64,000 nt of DNA from the NCBI GenBank assembly GCA_029948255.1, contig JALIZF010001546.1, forward strand, positions 124,001 through 188,000, written 5' to 3'. This stretch comes from Telmatactis stephensoni. Lineage: Eukaryota > Cnidaria > Anthozoa > Actiniaria > Isophelliidae. Position 1 is the stretch's first letter, and each line of letters begins with the position of its first letter. The notes under the pieces are model-generated. The model was not told the DNA's origin. It saw nothing but the letters and a program-made list of their open reading frames with translations, and did no database searches. This document shows, in pieces, positions 21,901-33,191 of this stretch. A program made the position numbers and the translations under genes.

Positions 21901-23229
21901 TGTATTCATAGGAAATGCTTAGCTCTGATTGGCTAATGTGTAATAGTTATAGGATAATAACATGTTTTGTACGTGATGTTTGTCATAAATACAACTCGTG
22001 ATATTTCAAAATTGTCCAAAATTTCACGAGTGGTATTTACCCCAAAAATCACTCCAAACCATGTTATTGACTATACCCGAATTATTTCTACATTATAAGC
22101 ACATTTCTATTGGTTATTAACTACTGCACTCCTGGTAGGTTCATGGCTACAATAGATCCCCTGTTTCTAACATTTTAGAAAAATAACCTTGACCGAGAAG
22201 TAGTACTCTGAAAGATGTTTCAGTTAATACCATTATTTCATGACTAAAGCTTAAATATCATCGTCGTGCCGTTATGACGTCATCAATAACACTAGTTAAC
22301 ATAATGAAGCATTTGATATAGACCCCAAGAAATCCCAGTATCCCTGGGGATAGGTTTGATTGTTTTCTTACTGAGTACTGGTGCAATGTCGTAAACCAAG
22401 ACTCCTCCTGGCCAATGCTTGGTGGTTATCGAACCACGTGATATGGGTGCGTCAACATCCATTCCTAGTTTGGCAGCAAGTTTTTGTCCAGTATTTAGAA
22501 TCATGTCACCTTCTACCAAATTAGAGTCCTTGATTCCTTGATTTTCTAATAAACGATATAAACAAGTAATTGGTGATATCCATAAAGTAGTTGTGTGTGT
22601 GTGTGACACCATTGGTCACACATTTCAGGCACAGGAATCATATCGGGTACTGCATTCAATTAGCGTGACATGAATATATTACAAGTGCATTATGATGTGA
22701 CGTCATCTGTGCCATTAGTTATGTGACGTGTCACGTAAATGACATCACGTGGTGTCACGCCCTTACATTAACCTTTGATGTTTTGTTTCCTAGTTAAAAG
22801 CGTACATTGTTGCCTTGTGATCGATGCGGCATTTTCACTGTAATGGTTCATTTATGTAACCAACAGAGAGAATGGAAGCTCGCTAAAAACATTTGTAACG
22901 GTTTAGTTGTTCCTTTTGTTTGTCTAACCGTCTCTTTTTATCTTTTCGTACATCTCAAGAATAAATGTAACATTTTAGTAATTATACTGAGTTCCAGAGG
23001 AATTTTATAAAAGGCGAGCCATTGCATGTTTATTGACTGAAACGTACTCTACTGTCTGGTAATTTTTGTCTCTTGTTCCATGTTTGCTAGACTAGAAATG
23101 CTACAATGCAAACAACAGTTAACAGTTGACGAGTCAGTCAATAGGTTTTTACTCGACTAACAACTCACCATCTGGATTCCACTGTGCCGTGGCACAAGCA
23201 ACAAATAAGAGTAGCCAAAAGACGTCCAT
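9687..23229 (-). CDS. Astacin (M12A) zinc metalloprotease with two C-terminal ShKT domains, nine exons
   Basis: Exons: 23229-23169, 22545-22372, 17130-17007, 16724-16633, 15048-14965, 12059-11917, 10811-10697, 9984-9880, 9796-9687. All have GT-AG introns and matching phases; the sum is 1,008 nt (335 codons plus stop). Residues 1-16 are a signal peptide. The propeptide has VEGD at 31-34, matching the family's FxGD zinc-blocking motif. The catalytic motif [12 protein letters not shown] is split across exons 4 and 5 (zinc ligands His148, His152, His158; catalytic Glu149). The Met-turn SVMHY has Met205 and Tyr207. A 13-Gly run (251-263) links to two ShKT domains (about 265-300 and 300-335), each with six cysteines. 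The product is a secreted protease; in cnidarians such enzymes act in development, digestion or venom, and I cannot tell which. Intact. Introns hold LINE, SINE and foldback copies. Confidence 0.9.
12440..13535 (+). pseudogene. Degenerate LINE reverse transcriptase (CR1/L2/jockey-like)
   Basis: Plus-strand pieces in shifting frames read [10 protein letters not shown], then [12 protein letters not shown] (palm motif A), [18 protein letters not shown] (motif B) and LFADDTNFF (catalytic FADD), ending at NYNTRTRRL near 13500. Several stops and frameshifts make it a dead copy. It lies in the astacin intron between 12060 and 14964, antisense to the gene. It is closely related in type to the copy at 17.5-18.8 kb. 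Confidence 0.82.
14222..14340. repeat. Foldback hairpin in an astacin intron
   Basis: The arms TATAAGTGAGGGTTATCGG and its diverged complement meet at CACCGAGGGCGAAGCCCGCAGGTG. Non-coding palindromic element. Confidence 0.7.
14605..14670. repeat. Short hairpin/tandem repeat GCAAGGGGAATATA
   Basis: TATGCAAGGGGAATATAC is followed directly by its reverse complement and then by another inverted copy (ATATTCCCCTTGCAT). Direct and inverted copies of a 17-bp word lie within the same astacin intron. Confidence 0.7.
15144..15403. mobile_element. MITE with about 50-bp TIRs
   Basis: The left end ATAGCTATTTCAATTAACG and the following CGTTGTCGCTGAAAAAAAGC are repeated inverted at 15356-15403. The interior is about 150 bp without coding capacity. 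It lies in the astacin intron between exons 4 and 5. Confidence 0.7.
15905..16070 (-). mobile_element. tRNA-derived SINE
   Basis: On the minus strand, an A box (GGTGGCCGAGCGG, 16055-16043) and a B box (GAGTTCGATTCC, 16021-16010) are correctly spaced. They resemble a Ser/Leu-type tRNA head but lack a closed acceptor stem. A unique body and a tail of TGTAAATTTG-type repeats follow to about 15905. This is the structure of a SINE. Confidence 0.65.
17515..18790 (-). mobile_element. 5'-truncated LINE copy with partly open reverse transcriptase
   Basis: 17796-18788 is a 330-residue open frame starting inside the palm domain: LYINDI, then the catalytic FADD at residues 28-31, then [16 protein letters not shown] and [10 protein letters not shown]. 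This is the second half of ORF2 of a CR1/L2/jockey-type LINE, so the copy is truncated upstream of motif B and cannot be active. The 3' part to about 17515 is untranslated and ends on the minus strand in AATAAATAAATC. The open frame over 330 codons marks it as fairly young. It sits in the 4.5-5.2 kb intron of the astacin gene, in the same orientation as the gene. Confidence 0.85.
19484..19530. repeat. (CTTACACA)n minisatellite
   Basis: About five copies of an 8-bp unit TTACACAC. Confidence 0.8.
20107..20516. repeat. Long palindromic element (410 bp)
   Basis: The outer ends ATATGCACTAATTGGTCACG and its near complement, and the inner arms GACAGTAAATTTAAGA / TCTTAAATTTACTGTC, fold back on each other around GGCAAGCTCGTGCC near 20312. 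No coding capacity. Lies in an astacin intron. Confidence 0.75.
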
Positions 23230-23271
23230 CGTAGCAACATTCAATGTAGCAAGTGTCTTTGGCTTCTTGGG

Positions 23272-23277
23272 TTTATA
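23272..23277 (-). promoter_or_regulatory. TATA box of the astacin gene
   Basis: TATAAA on the minus strand, 43 bp upstream of the start codon at 23229. That would put transcription start about 15 bp before the ATG. Inferred from position only. Confidence 0.45.
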
Positions 23278-23699
23278 TTTTGCTGCGTGTTCAGGGAAAA
23301 AACACCTGACGGAGCTGAACAACCATCACGTGATATCATCATTAACATTGACTCAGCTAGTTAAAAATATACAAACCTGAACAAACCAAATCTGCTGCAG
23401 ATGAAATTCGACTGAAACAGTAGCAACAATGTTGCTTTGCCCACACTTTAATAACCAAACTCAAAATAGCTAAGATTAAAACGAAATCTATTCCACTATT
23501 AAACAACAAATCTTTACCAATACGTAAACTCCAAAACGCGCTTCAGGCTAAATTCACACTAGGGTAAATTCTAAAATGCAATTTTTTTTCTCTGTTCTCT
23601 GGACCAGAGACAAGTAACATAAAACTTATTAACGTTGGACGTAACATAACTGTTAATGTAGCTACGTCCGATGATACTTTCAGTTTATGTAACTGGATT

Positions 23700-26095
23700 C
23701 ATGACATCTAAAAAAGTTGTAAACACTCAATGATCCATGGATGAGGAAGCATGTCGTAAGCTTTCTGAAAATCTATCCAACACATTGCTAAGTCTTTCAT
23801 TCGGTTTTTACTTTCTCGAAGAGTCATTTTTTCAATGAATAATTAGTCTTTTGTTCCTTGACAACCTCTTTTACACCGCTTTTGTTCTTCAGGTAACAGT
23901 CCTTCGGTTTTTAAAAAGACATAGATGTCATGTGAAATTATACCTGTCAATATTTTCCACATCAGTGGAAGGCAAGTTATTGGCCTATAATTGTCAGGTA
24001 TAGTTCCTTTCTCTGGATCCTTCATGATCAAACTGGTTTTTCCTTTTGTCATCCAATGCGGGACAAATCCTTCATTTACACACTGGCCGAGCTGAATTGC
24101 AATCCGTTGGTGTAATTGTATAACGTTTTTCACCCAGAACCCCTGAATTAAGTCATGCCCAACAACATGGAAGACTGAACTAACAGCAAAAGGAACGTTC
24201 TTAGGAGAAGTGAACACTGTGAACACTGTGGGGTACATGTACACAAACAAGACGAAAATAAACCATCTTTTATACATGGATGACATATAAGGCTGTATGC
24301 CGAAAACAAAGACCAACTTGATTCTCTTGTCCAGTCGGTAAGGATTCTAAGCAGTGACATCGGAATGAAGTTTGGCATAGAAAAGTGTGCAATGATAGTG
24401 CTGAAAAGAGGAAAATTTATCTATTCTGAGGGAATTAGTCTTCCTGATGACCAAAAGATAAGAGCTATTAAGGATGGTGAAGGATACAAATACCTCGGTG
24501 TATTGGAAGCAGATAATGTAATGCATGATGAAATAAAAAGAAAGATCACTAAAGAGTACATGAGACGAGTAAGAAAAATAGCAAAATCGAAATTGAATGG
24601 CGGTAACATGATACGAGCTGGGCGGTTGCTTTACTGAGATATGCAGGTGGCATTGTCGAATGGAGGAAGCAAGATCTAAGAGAAATAGATGCAAAGACAA
24701 GGAAATCACTGACAATGCATGGAGGATTTCATCCCTGAGACAGTGTTGTACGCCTCTATGTGAAGAGAAATGAAGGGGGGTAGAGGCCTCATATCGGTGG
24801 AGGATTGCATTACCCAAGCCAATTTAACCCTGCAAAACTATGTTCACTCAAGTCAAGAGAAGCTGATCCTTGCAGTTAGGGAAGATAAGCCTGATGATCT
24901 AGAAACTCCCAAGAATTTTAAGACAAGGAAAAAGAATGACAATCTTAAATAGCCTGCGTGGCGGCTCTAGGGGATTGGGGAGGAGAGGGGATTGGGGAGG
25001 AGGGAAAATTCAAGGGGAGAGGGGGAGGGGGAGGGGAGGAGGAAGAGGAGAAAGGGAGAGCCTGCACTCAACCCCCAGGTTTTCGTGTCAGTGCGGCCTC
25101 CAGAGGCCGCGCGTTCCAATTGGTCGAAATGAGAAATTGATTGACAACGCAAAATCAAGCTTAAAGTTTTGTCGCCTCTTTGTCGCCATTTATAGTTGAT
25201 TGTAACAAGAACAAGCAGTTGAAGATTTGCTTGCAGGAGGGTTTGTAGAGATTCTTCGACGAACATTTGGGACCAACAGTTCCTTGAAGATAAACATATT
25301 CTGCGAAGATTGTTGTCGACACAATCCAACGTTTAATAATTTGATTTTCTGTTTTGACCTTCGTCAGTTGACAACATAAATAGATCTTATTACCAACGGT
25401 CCGATTTCAGATTGTGGTGGCAAGGAAATGACAAGTTTTTGCAAACTTAAATAAGACATAATGTCTACTGTGGCATTTAATTCAAAAAGAAAAAAGACTA
25501 TGTAAAATATCAAAATTTACTTTTAAAAGTATGATTCTCTTTTCTACGAAGACAAGCATTTATAAATAATCTGACAGATATCTGTCAACTAGCGTGCCTG
25601 GATTAGTTGTGTGATTTCCTGTGCTTGAAAGCATGTATTTTTGGCCTTTTAATTTTTGTCGTGTAAACAGTAGAATATTTAAACCAGCTTAAGTTTTCCT
25701 TCTTGTGGTGATTCCACTGTATTTCCGTAGTTTCTAAGCTAAACTTTTGTTAGTTGAATATCACATGAAATAGTTTCCGGTAAGGGCCGGTAAGATTTGA
25801 TTGGCTGAGTTATTTGATATGTTGAAGTGGGAGGTACACGAAAACCTGGGGGTTGAGTGCAGGCTCTCCCTTTCTCCTCTTCCTCCTCCCCTCCCCCTCC
25901 CCTCTCCCCTTCCCTTTTCCCTCCTCCCCAATCCCCTCTCCTCCCCAATCCCCTAGAGCCGCCACGCAGGCTAAATCTTAAACAGTGGAAAGACAAGCCC
26001 CTGCATTCATTCTCTGTAAAATTTAGAGATTTTAAAACTGCATCACGCAAAAACTATTGCTTGTGGCACGCTCAAATTTCCAAAGAAAGCTAGTT
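23700..26095 (+). pseudogene. LINE reverse transcriptase remnant with inverted 5' half, split by a Mutator-like element
   Basis: The 3' part reads on the plus strand. It has KINHLLYMDD (YMDD at 24273-24284), then KFGIEKCAMIVLKRG, YKYLGVLEAD and RAGRLLY. It continues across the 24950-25973 insertion into QWKDKPLHSF and ends near 26095. The 5' part of the same protein is on the minus strand, reading leftwards from about 24160: HDLIQGFWVKN, MTKGKTSLIMKD, NYRPITCLPLMWKILTG, EEQKRCKRG, and finally DFQKAYDMLPHPWIIECL near 23720. So the order is inverted 5' segment followed by sense 3' segment, with a small gap between them (motif B missing). There are several stops and frameshifts. A dead copy of a different LINE family from the FADD copies. 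Confidence 0.82.
24950..25973. mobile_element. Non-autonomous Mutator-like element (MULE) with 9-bp target duplication
   Basis: TIRs of about 138 bp (24950-25088 and 25836-25973) begin TAGCCTGCGTGGCGGCTCTA and are purine-rich on the left strand. The flanks are AATCTTAAA at 24941-24949 and again at 25974-25982, a perfect 9-bp duplication typical of Mutator elements. The interior of about 750 bp has no transposase. Removing the element and one duplication restores the LINE frame around it (..KKNDNLK then QWKDKPL..). Confidence 0.9.
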
Positions 26096-26420
26096 TTGCC
26101 ATGCCCTTTCAATATTCAGAGGTGAATTGGTGTATATTTGGTTGAAAAGAGAAATGCCTATGCTAATGAGCAAAAATTGTAAACAAAGATCCACCTATAT
26201 TATTATGATTAGGTTTTCTTTCTATTATTAATATTATTTTTATACCCATTTCCCCCTCTTCGCAACACAGGCAACCCGAGAAACAATATTTTTTCAAAGC
26301 CGCGATGATATCCATATTTGTAGGTACAGCTTTCAGTCTGTTTACCGTCTGGTGTGACTTGTGATTCCATATTGTCTCAGCGGAAAACCTCTAACACTAC
26401 AGGTCATACAACAACAAGAC

Positions 26421-29400
26421 ATGATGAACAAACTATCTGTGTTTGTGTTTGTCGTTATCTTTAACACAATTTCAGGTAAGCTCGCTTGAAAAGACACGAT
26501 GAGGCTTGTCAAAGCATCGTTTACTTAATGACAACTAGTCTTGACTAGCTAGTCTCGTTCTTCAGTGGGTGAAAGGACAAGCAGCTTTGAACAATGTAAT
26601 TCTCGAATATGGTTCTATTTGTAGGAATATCCAACTGAAACATCATTGTTTAATAAAGGCTACGATAACTCACGAAACTCAGTGCGCATTTAAAAGCTGT
26701 CTCACATTTCACTAGATCGAAATTTTGACTCCATTATCTAGAATCACTCGCTCTTCGATTGATGTTTTTCAAGCTGTCTTTCTAAACAGATACTGTAGCC
26801 AAAAGAAAATTTTCATTGACAAAACTTAGTAATGTACACGGGTGATTCTTGCTTTATAAAAACCAACCCAAAAGGATCGAAACTGCATGGGTACATATTT
26901 TGCTGATAACTCAGTAGCACCAGTGTCAAACAAAGGAATGTACGTGCTGCTTAACACAAAAGACTGTTGGCGCTGAACGTTGATTGTTTGCGATGCTCAA
27001 TATTACTCAACATCTGGCTGAAATTCAAGTCTAGCTAGACAGTGAAAGTTTTTGCTGCATGATCTAAGAATTACACTACCAAAATATAGATTTTATTAAC
27101 TAGCCGTTTCTAATAGAAAGTGAAGTGCTGCGAGCTGTTTTTGCAAATTAATACGGCTAGTATATGTGATTATGTCTGGAGTTTGGTAATTTTTGATTTG
27201 AAGATGTGAGGAACGTACACTGTTAGATATAATCGCTATATATATTCCTTCATAGCATTACTTAGGCCTAGGTCAAACATCTAATCTCACATGTGCAAAA
27301 TTCAATGCAAATGAGATGCTAATGAGCAGAAACAGAAGATTGTAGTTGTACTTGATATATATTTGCAACCGCGCCCCTCCCCCCCCCCCCCTACCACACA
27401 CAAACACACACACACACACACAAAAACAACAAAACACAACAACAAGAAATACATTTCTTTAACGAGTAAATTTATTTAATAGAGGAAGTACAAAGATCTA
27501 AACCATAAATGCAATAAAATATAACGACAACAGGAAATAATATGCTTGTACATTTTAAGCTTAAACGAAAAAGCCTAAATAATAAGAAACAGTAGTAACT
27601 AAAATCATACATGCGTAGCACTATTTGTCAATTATAATAAAAGGTAATAGTAATAGTAAACATTCGGTTTATTTGCCTCAATGGGCGATTGCTTTGGTTG
27701 GTTTGCCTCCATGGATACTCTCTGACAATGAACCGGATTGTTTTGATTTGTTTTGTTTGCCTCGATGGACAATTGATTCGGTTTGTTTGCCACAATGGGC
27801 AGTGGTTTTGGTCGGTTTGGCTGAATGGCATGGACGATAAGTCGATTGGTTTAGATCAGTTCTCATCGTGCTCCAATGGACTCGATCTGGCAATTAGTTA
27901 AGGGACAGCGTCTCTGTAGATGGTATACCGGTTTGCTCTTGAGAGATTGTTTGATCTTACCTCAAAAGCCAGCTAGAACTGAGTTCTGGAGCTTCTTTCT
28001 TGCAATGAGTACGAGAATGTAAGCCCATGTGCTCGGTAAGTCACTGAAACATACATCATTTGCACTGCACCTACTACCGCCATTTTGAATTGGAGCCGGC
28101 CGAGATGGCTCATGGGAACGAAATCATCCATCGCTAGTTAGTTGACTGAATCTTGACTGAAGGAGTCCCATTATAAAATGCCCAGACCTCCAACGGCCAT
28201 TGAGTAAACGGGAATCCCGTCGAGATTAGTGTTGCTGCTTCGCTCGCTCGCAGCAACAAAGTCTGTCGTTAGATCTTTAAAATTGTTTATTCACTAGTAT
28301 CTTTTCAGTACAATATCGAAGATTAAATTAAACCATGTAAAAAACCCTTTTGCGAATTGCTGCATATTACTAACCGCCATTTTTCCTACCGAGGTTGTTT
28401 CTTTGCGATCAGGAAGTTCAGTGTATTTTCAATTTCAATGAAAGACTTCGATCGTGTGAGTTAGCTTGACGTGATTTTTACCTCGTACTATGACAAACAC
28501 AGATAGCAGTGAAGTGGCGATAAAATCACTAAATAACCAACCATTTGCCTCTTTAGTGGGGTGGGGTGAGGGTCAAATGGTTAAAAGAGCCTACGTAGCA
28601 CGGAGTGTCACGTGACGTCTGATCAGGATTCATGACGTTATTGGGTGTTACATTATCATCAGATCTTCATTAATTCGTATCAATAATTGACGATCATTAA
28701 TTTTGTGTTCTGTAGGATCTCCCAAGATCATCGCACCATATCCAGATAACATCTTTGCTATAGAGTACGAGACAGCACAAACAACCTGTGTGGCTACTGA
28801 CACTGATAAGAATAAAAAACCCGACAAGATTGTGTTTGTAACAAAAGGTAGATTTGGTGAAGTTACAGTCATAGCTGATGAAGGACCAAGTGGACGAATC
28901 TACTATGAAAACAAAACACAAGGTGAGACAAAACATCCAATACGTCCCCCTTCCCCTAAGGTTTAGACGGCCTTATAGGTGTAGCAGAAGACGAGAAATA
29001 CAGGCAGGAAATACTTACTTTTGAATCTCATTAAAACAGCTAAGTCACTAAACTGTGACCTCATTGGCGAACGTTCTAGTGGTAGCTCAAATATAAAGAA
29101 AATGGCCTAAAATGGCACACCCATGGTACACCCACTCAAACTGTTCTCGGAGCATCATTTTGAACTGAAAACAGAATGTACACCGTGTTAACCATGTTAT
29201 CCATGTAATGGGAAACCCTCATGGATTGTAGATGTACATAGATGTAGACGAATGATGAACAAATGAGTTACTGTTTGTTGCTAGATCTTTCAAAAAAACT
29301 CTACCTTGGCAAATACGGGCTAATACCGAAACATCGTGAGTTTCTGAGAATAAATTTCCTTATACTATGTATTTTATTTTAATTATTTTTATTTAAACAA

Positions 29401-32400
29401 TTTGCCAAGGAAGGTAAAATACAAAATAGGACATGAAGTCACCTACTATCAGCCAATCCCATATACTAACCAACTCTCGAAATACAAACCCTAAGAAAAA
29501 ATAGAAATAAATTTAAGTAAACAAGATAACAGGTGTGCTACACAATTCAAATAACAACTTATGTATGAATTGGTATTTTTATGATGCAGATGATGGCCGA
29601 AAACTGTTTGTTACTCTACATTTCAACAACATAACGACAAAAGATGACTCAGTAAATGGTTATTACGAATGTCTCGGGTATACAGGAGATGAGAGTGCCG
29701 CTTATGGCTTTACAGTCTCTGTCATTTCAAGTAAGTACTTTTATCATATGACCCATACTGCCCTGCTCGCGTGCTCTTAAGAAAACCTTCGAAAATGATA
29801 TGATGACGTGATAGGCCGAGCCTTTAGTTAAAAATCAGGTCATATGATAAAACGCTTATTGACTGAGTTAGGTCGAGCCGGACGGGAAAATATTTGGTTC
29901 GAGGTCATGCCGTACGAACCGGAGCGCATCTCGCCCGGCTCTCCCACTCAGTCAATAAGTACATAACAGCAATGCTATGAGATTTCTAAATTCATTTCCA
30001 TTCATTCATTCATTCGTTCGTTCGTTCGTTCGTTCGTTCGTTCGTTCGTTCGTTCGTTCGTTCGTTCGTTCGTTCGTTCGATTGCTCATTTATTCATATA
30101 TTAAGTATATCCATTTTGAAATCACTAACAAATCCTGCAATCTGATTGGTTAAAAAGTGTGCGATTTATTCACGAATCGCATCGTTTTTGCTCTAAATCG
30201 CATCAATTTGAGCCATTAATCGCACCAATTTGAACAACCAATGAGATAGCAGGAAACATACATTCTTACCAATCAGAACACAGAAAAAAATAAAGCCAAT
30301 TAAAAGTATGACTAAAAAATTGAGGAGATTTTCTGGGGAAAGAATGGCAAAACGTTTACAAGAAAATGGACAAAATTGAAAACTTACAGTTTCTAGTTGA
30401 CGACAAAATTCTCCTCAGAGCTGTACAAATAACTGTTAAGAATCATTGTCCTTCCAATCATTTGACATTGGAAGTGTTAAACACAACAAACATATCATCA
30501 ACAATCCAAGTACGGAGTCCATTGAAGTTCCTGCTTTTCAAGAACAAATGGTTCGCTTTCCAGTGACACAAGCCAGGATATCTCACAACTTAAATTTGTA
30601 GCCACCAACAAAAATACAAGCTCTTCAACTAAACAGTGCCTTGCTATTTACAACAACAAGGCAAGAATCCTGTCATCGTCTTGAAATGGACATCAACAAC
30701 ATCGTTGACTGACACATGGCGCCCACAAATCTCGACAAAAGACTAAAATTTCATTTTTATCCATTTTCTTGTAAATCACTTCAGATAATTCGTTCTCCAA
30801 AACAGAATGAGGAAAACATCGTGTAGTAAAATTAATTAAGACCATATTTCAGCATGCTTGAGGACGGCCAAAGAGCTGACATCGAAGATATGCAAAAAGC
30901 GTTTTTTGTCAAAATTACATTTCTCAAAGACAAGTTTTATGCTAGTTCACGACTAAGACGAATTCGATATATTCCAGCAATGAGAAATATTATCCAAGTA
31001 GGTATCATCCAAACTTCAATGCTGGTTTAGTATAATCCTTTCCAATTCAACAAAATTTTGTGTTTGTGATCAAGGAATGGCGCCAAAGTCAGCCGCCGGC
31101 CAACCTGTTGCACAATAAACTTCTTCGCCAACAAACAGCAGAAAGAACCAATGAAGAAGACGAGATGAGCATTTATCATCGACTCTGAAGGTCTACTCAA
31201 CTGCAAAATAAGTTTTAGACTGATATTATAACTATGGACTAGCTGTCGTGAGCAGCATGTATTCAGTAAAGACAGTAATTTTTACGTGACGTAGTTTATG
31301 TGATGGTCACGTGAGCAAGGTTATAAATATTTGTGTAGTTTCACTTCCGGTTATACCAACGACTTGAAAACCATCTAATAAATATACCTGTCATTTCATT
31401 ATCAAGTTATCACTATGTATTGCAAGTATTATTACTGTAGATTTCAAAATGAATATAATTAAGTGGTAATTGAACTTCGTGTCGTGCAGTTTTGGTCTGT
31501 AATCATACTTGTGATTAACAAATTGTACTCCCGCTATGCCGTCGTGCAATTTTGTAATCACTCGTATGATTTCAGACCAAATTGCACTCCACTCAGTTCA
31601 ATTACCATTATTTATTCGTTCGTTCGTTCGTTCGTTTGTTCAGTTAATCGTTCATTCGTTCAATTTACACACAAAGATGTCGAGTAACAAACTTCAAATG
31701 TGAAAACTATATTTTATACTATACTTATATTTTATACTATATTGTCTATTCCATTTCAGGAAACGCACTCCCAGCCATGCAAGTTTCAGAAACCAAAAGG
31801 GTCAAGTTTGGTGATGCCACTATCTTGAGATGTAATGTAACAAATCTAAATATGTTTGCTAAAATCACCAAGTTGATCTGGACCAAAGATGGCAAGGTCA
31901 CTGAAGTCGTCCTGTATCCCTATAAGATACAATCACTAAAGTTATGCAAAGTTTATCACCCAGGGGATGGTGGTTTGTTTACGTGTCATTGGATAGTGAA
32001 ACTGAGAGGCGCCAAGGACTATAGCATCACTGGAAACGTTAGAGTCACAGGTATTGTTAGTTATCTAGTGGTTTATTAATTGAACTACGCGTCCATACTA
32101 ATCACAATAAATCTGCATCTTTCTTTTGTTATGATTGGTCTTGCGTCTAAGGGACTGTTCATGAAGGCGAGTTGTCCCTGGTAGCCGTGATAAGCCTTTT
32201 GCTTTTAGTGTACTCAGGGAAAAGAAAGTAAATGAATTATCCGTCACACTGCGCATGACTATTGGTTTTCTCATCCTATGGTTTTGCCTTGCAGCGGTAC
32301 TGACACTGGTTTTGCTTGTTTTCACCGTTTTATTGCCTATCTTGGCTGGCTTGTATTTTATTTAAATGCAAGACGAGAATCAATATCAAACATATCTCTA

Positions 32401-33010
32401 TAAAATGTGTCGTTCGCACGGCCAAGAAGTCTATTCCATATTTGGGCATGCATTACCTTATTTGGAAGTCACGTAGGTTTGTTTTTGTTGATTTGTGCTG
32501 CAATTTGGAGCCCAAACTGTCAAAATTCCATCAAAACTTGCAGATATTGTAGCGATGAAACACATCACATTGTCGATCCACTATCTCGAAATTCAATTGT
32601 AGAAACACAAGAAGCCCACAAGGACGACACAATATGTTGGATATGGATAGGCTACTGACTGATAAATTGTTCTTATTTCAGTGGAATCTAAGTTTTTTAC
32701 TAGAAGTTTGACAGACAATGTGATTGAGGTATTGAAAGGTCATAATGCAACAATGAATTGTTCTGCTAAAGGAAATCCTCTGAAAACAGAATGGAAAATG
32801 AAATCGGACAAAGCTAAAGAAGTGAAATCCCTTGGCATATCAGGTTGGTACTCAGTATAGTAAAACATTCCAACTATTACACCCACTTCTTGTAGAACTA
32901 TAATTTGTGCATCGTGTACTGTCCATGCCTTTTGTTATTTACAATCACTATTATAACTTGATTGATTGATTGACTGACTGGCTGATTGATTGATTGATTG
33001 ATTGACTGAC

Positions 33011-33042
<32 letters not shown>

Positions 33043-33092
33043 CGATTGATTGATTGATTGATTGATTAATTGATTGATGGATTGATTGATTA

Positions 33093-33191
<99 letters not shown>

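Noticed and set aside
24365..24637. Independent 90-residue gene
   Set aside because: It is the part of the LINE reverse transcriptase just after YMDD.
27625..27901. Open frames with repeated Cys-Leu-Pro-Gln-Trp words
   Set aside because: They come from a degenerate repeat (TTTGCCTC.ATGG) in Ig-gene intron 1; no splice sites or domain.
30366..30566. Possible extra Ig-gene exon
   Set aside because: No Ig signature, no phase-1 boundaries, and inclusion would break the otherwise perfect frame.
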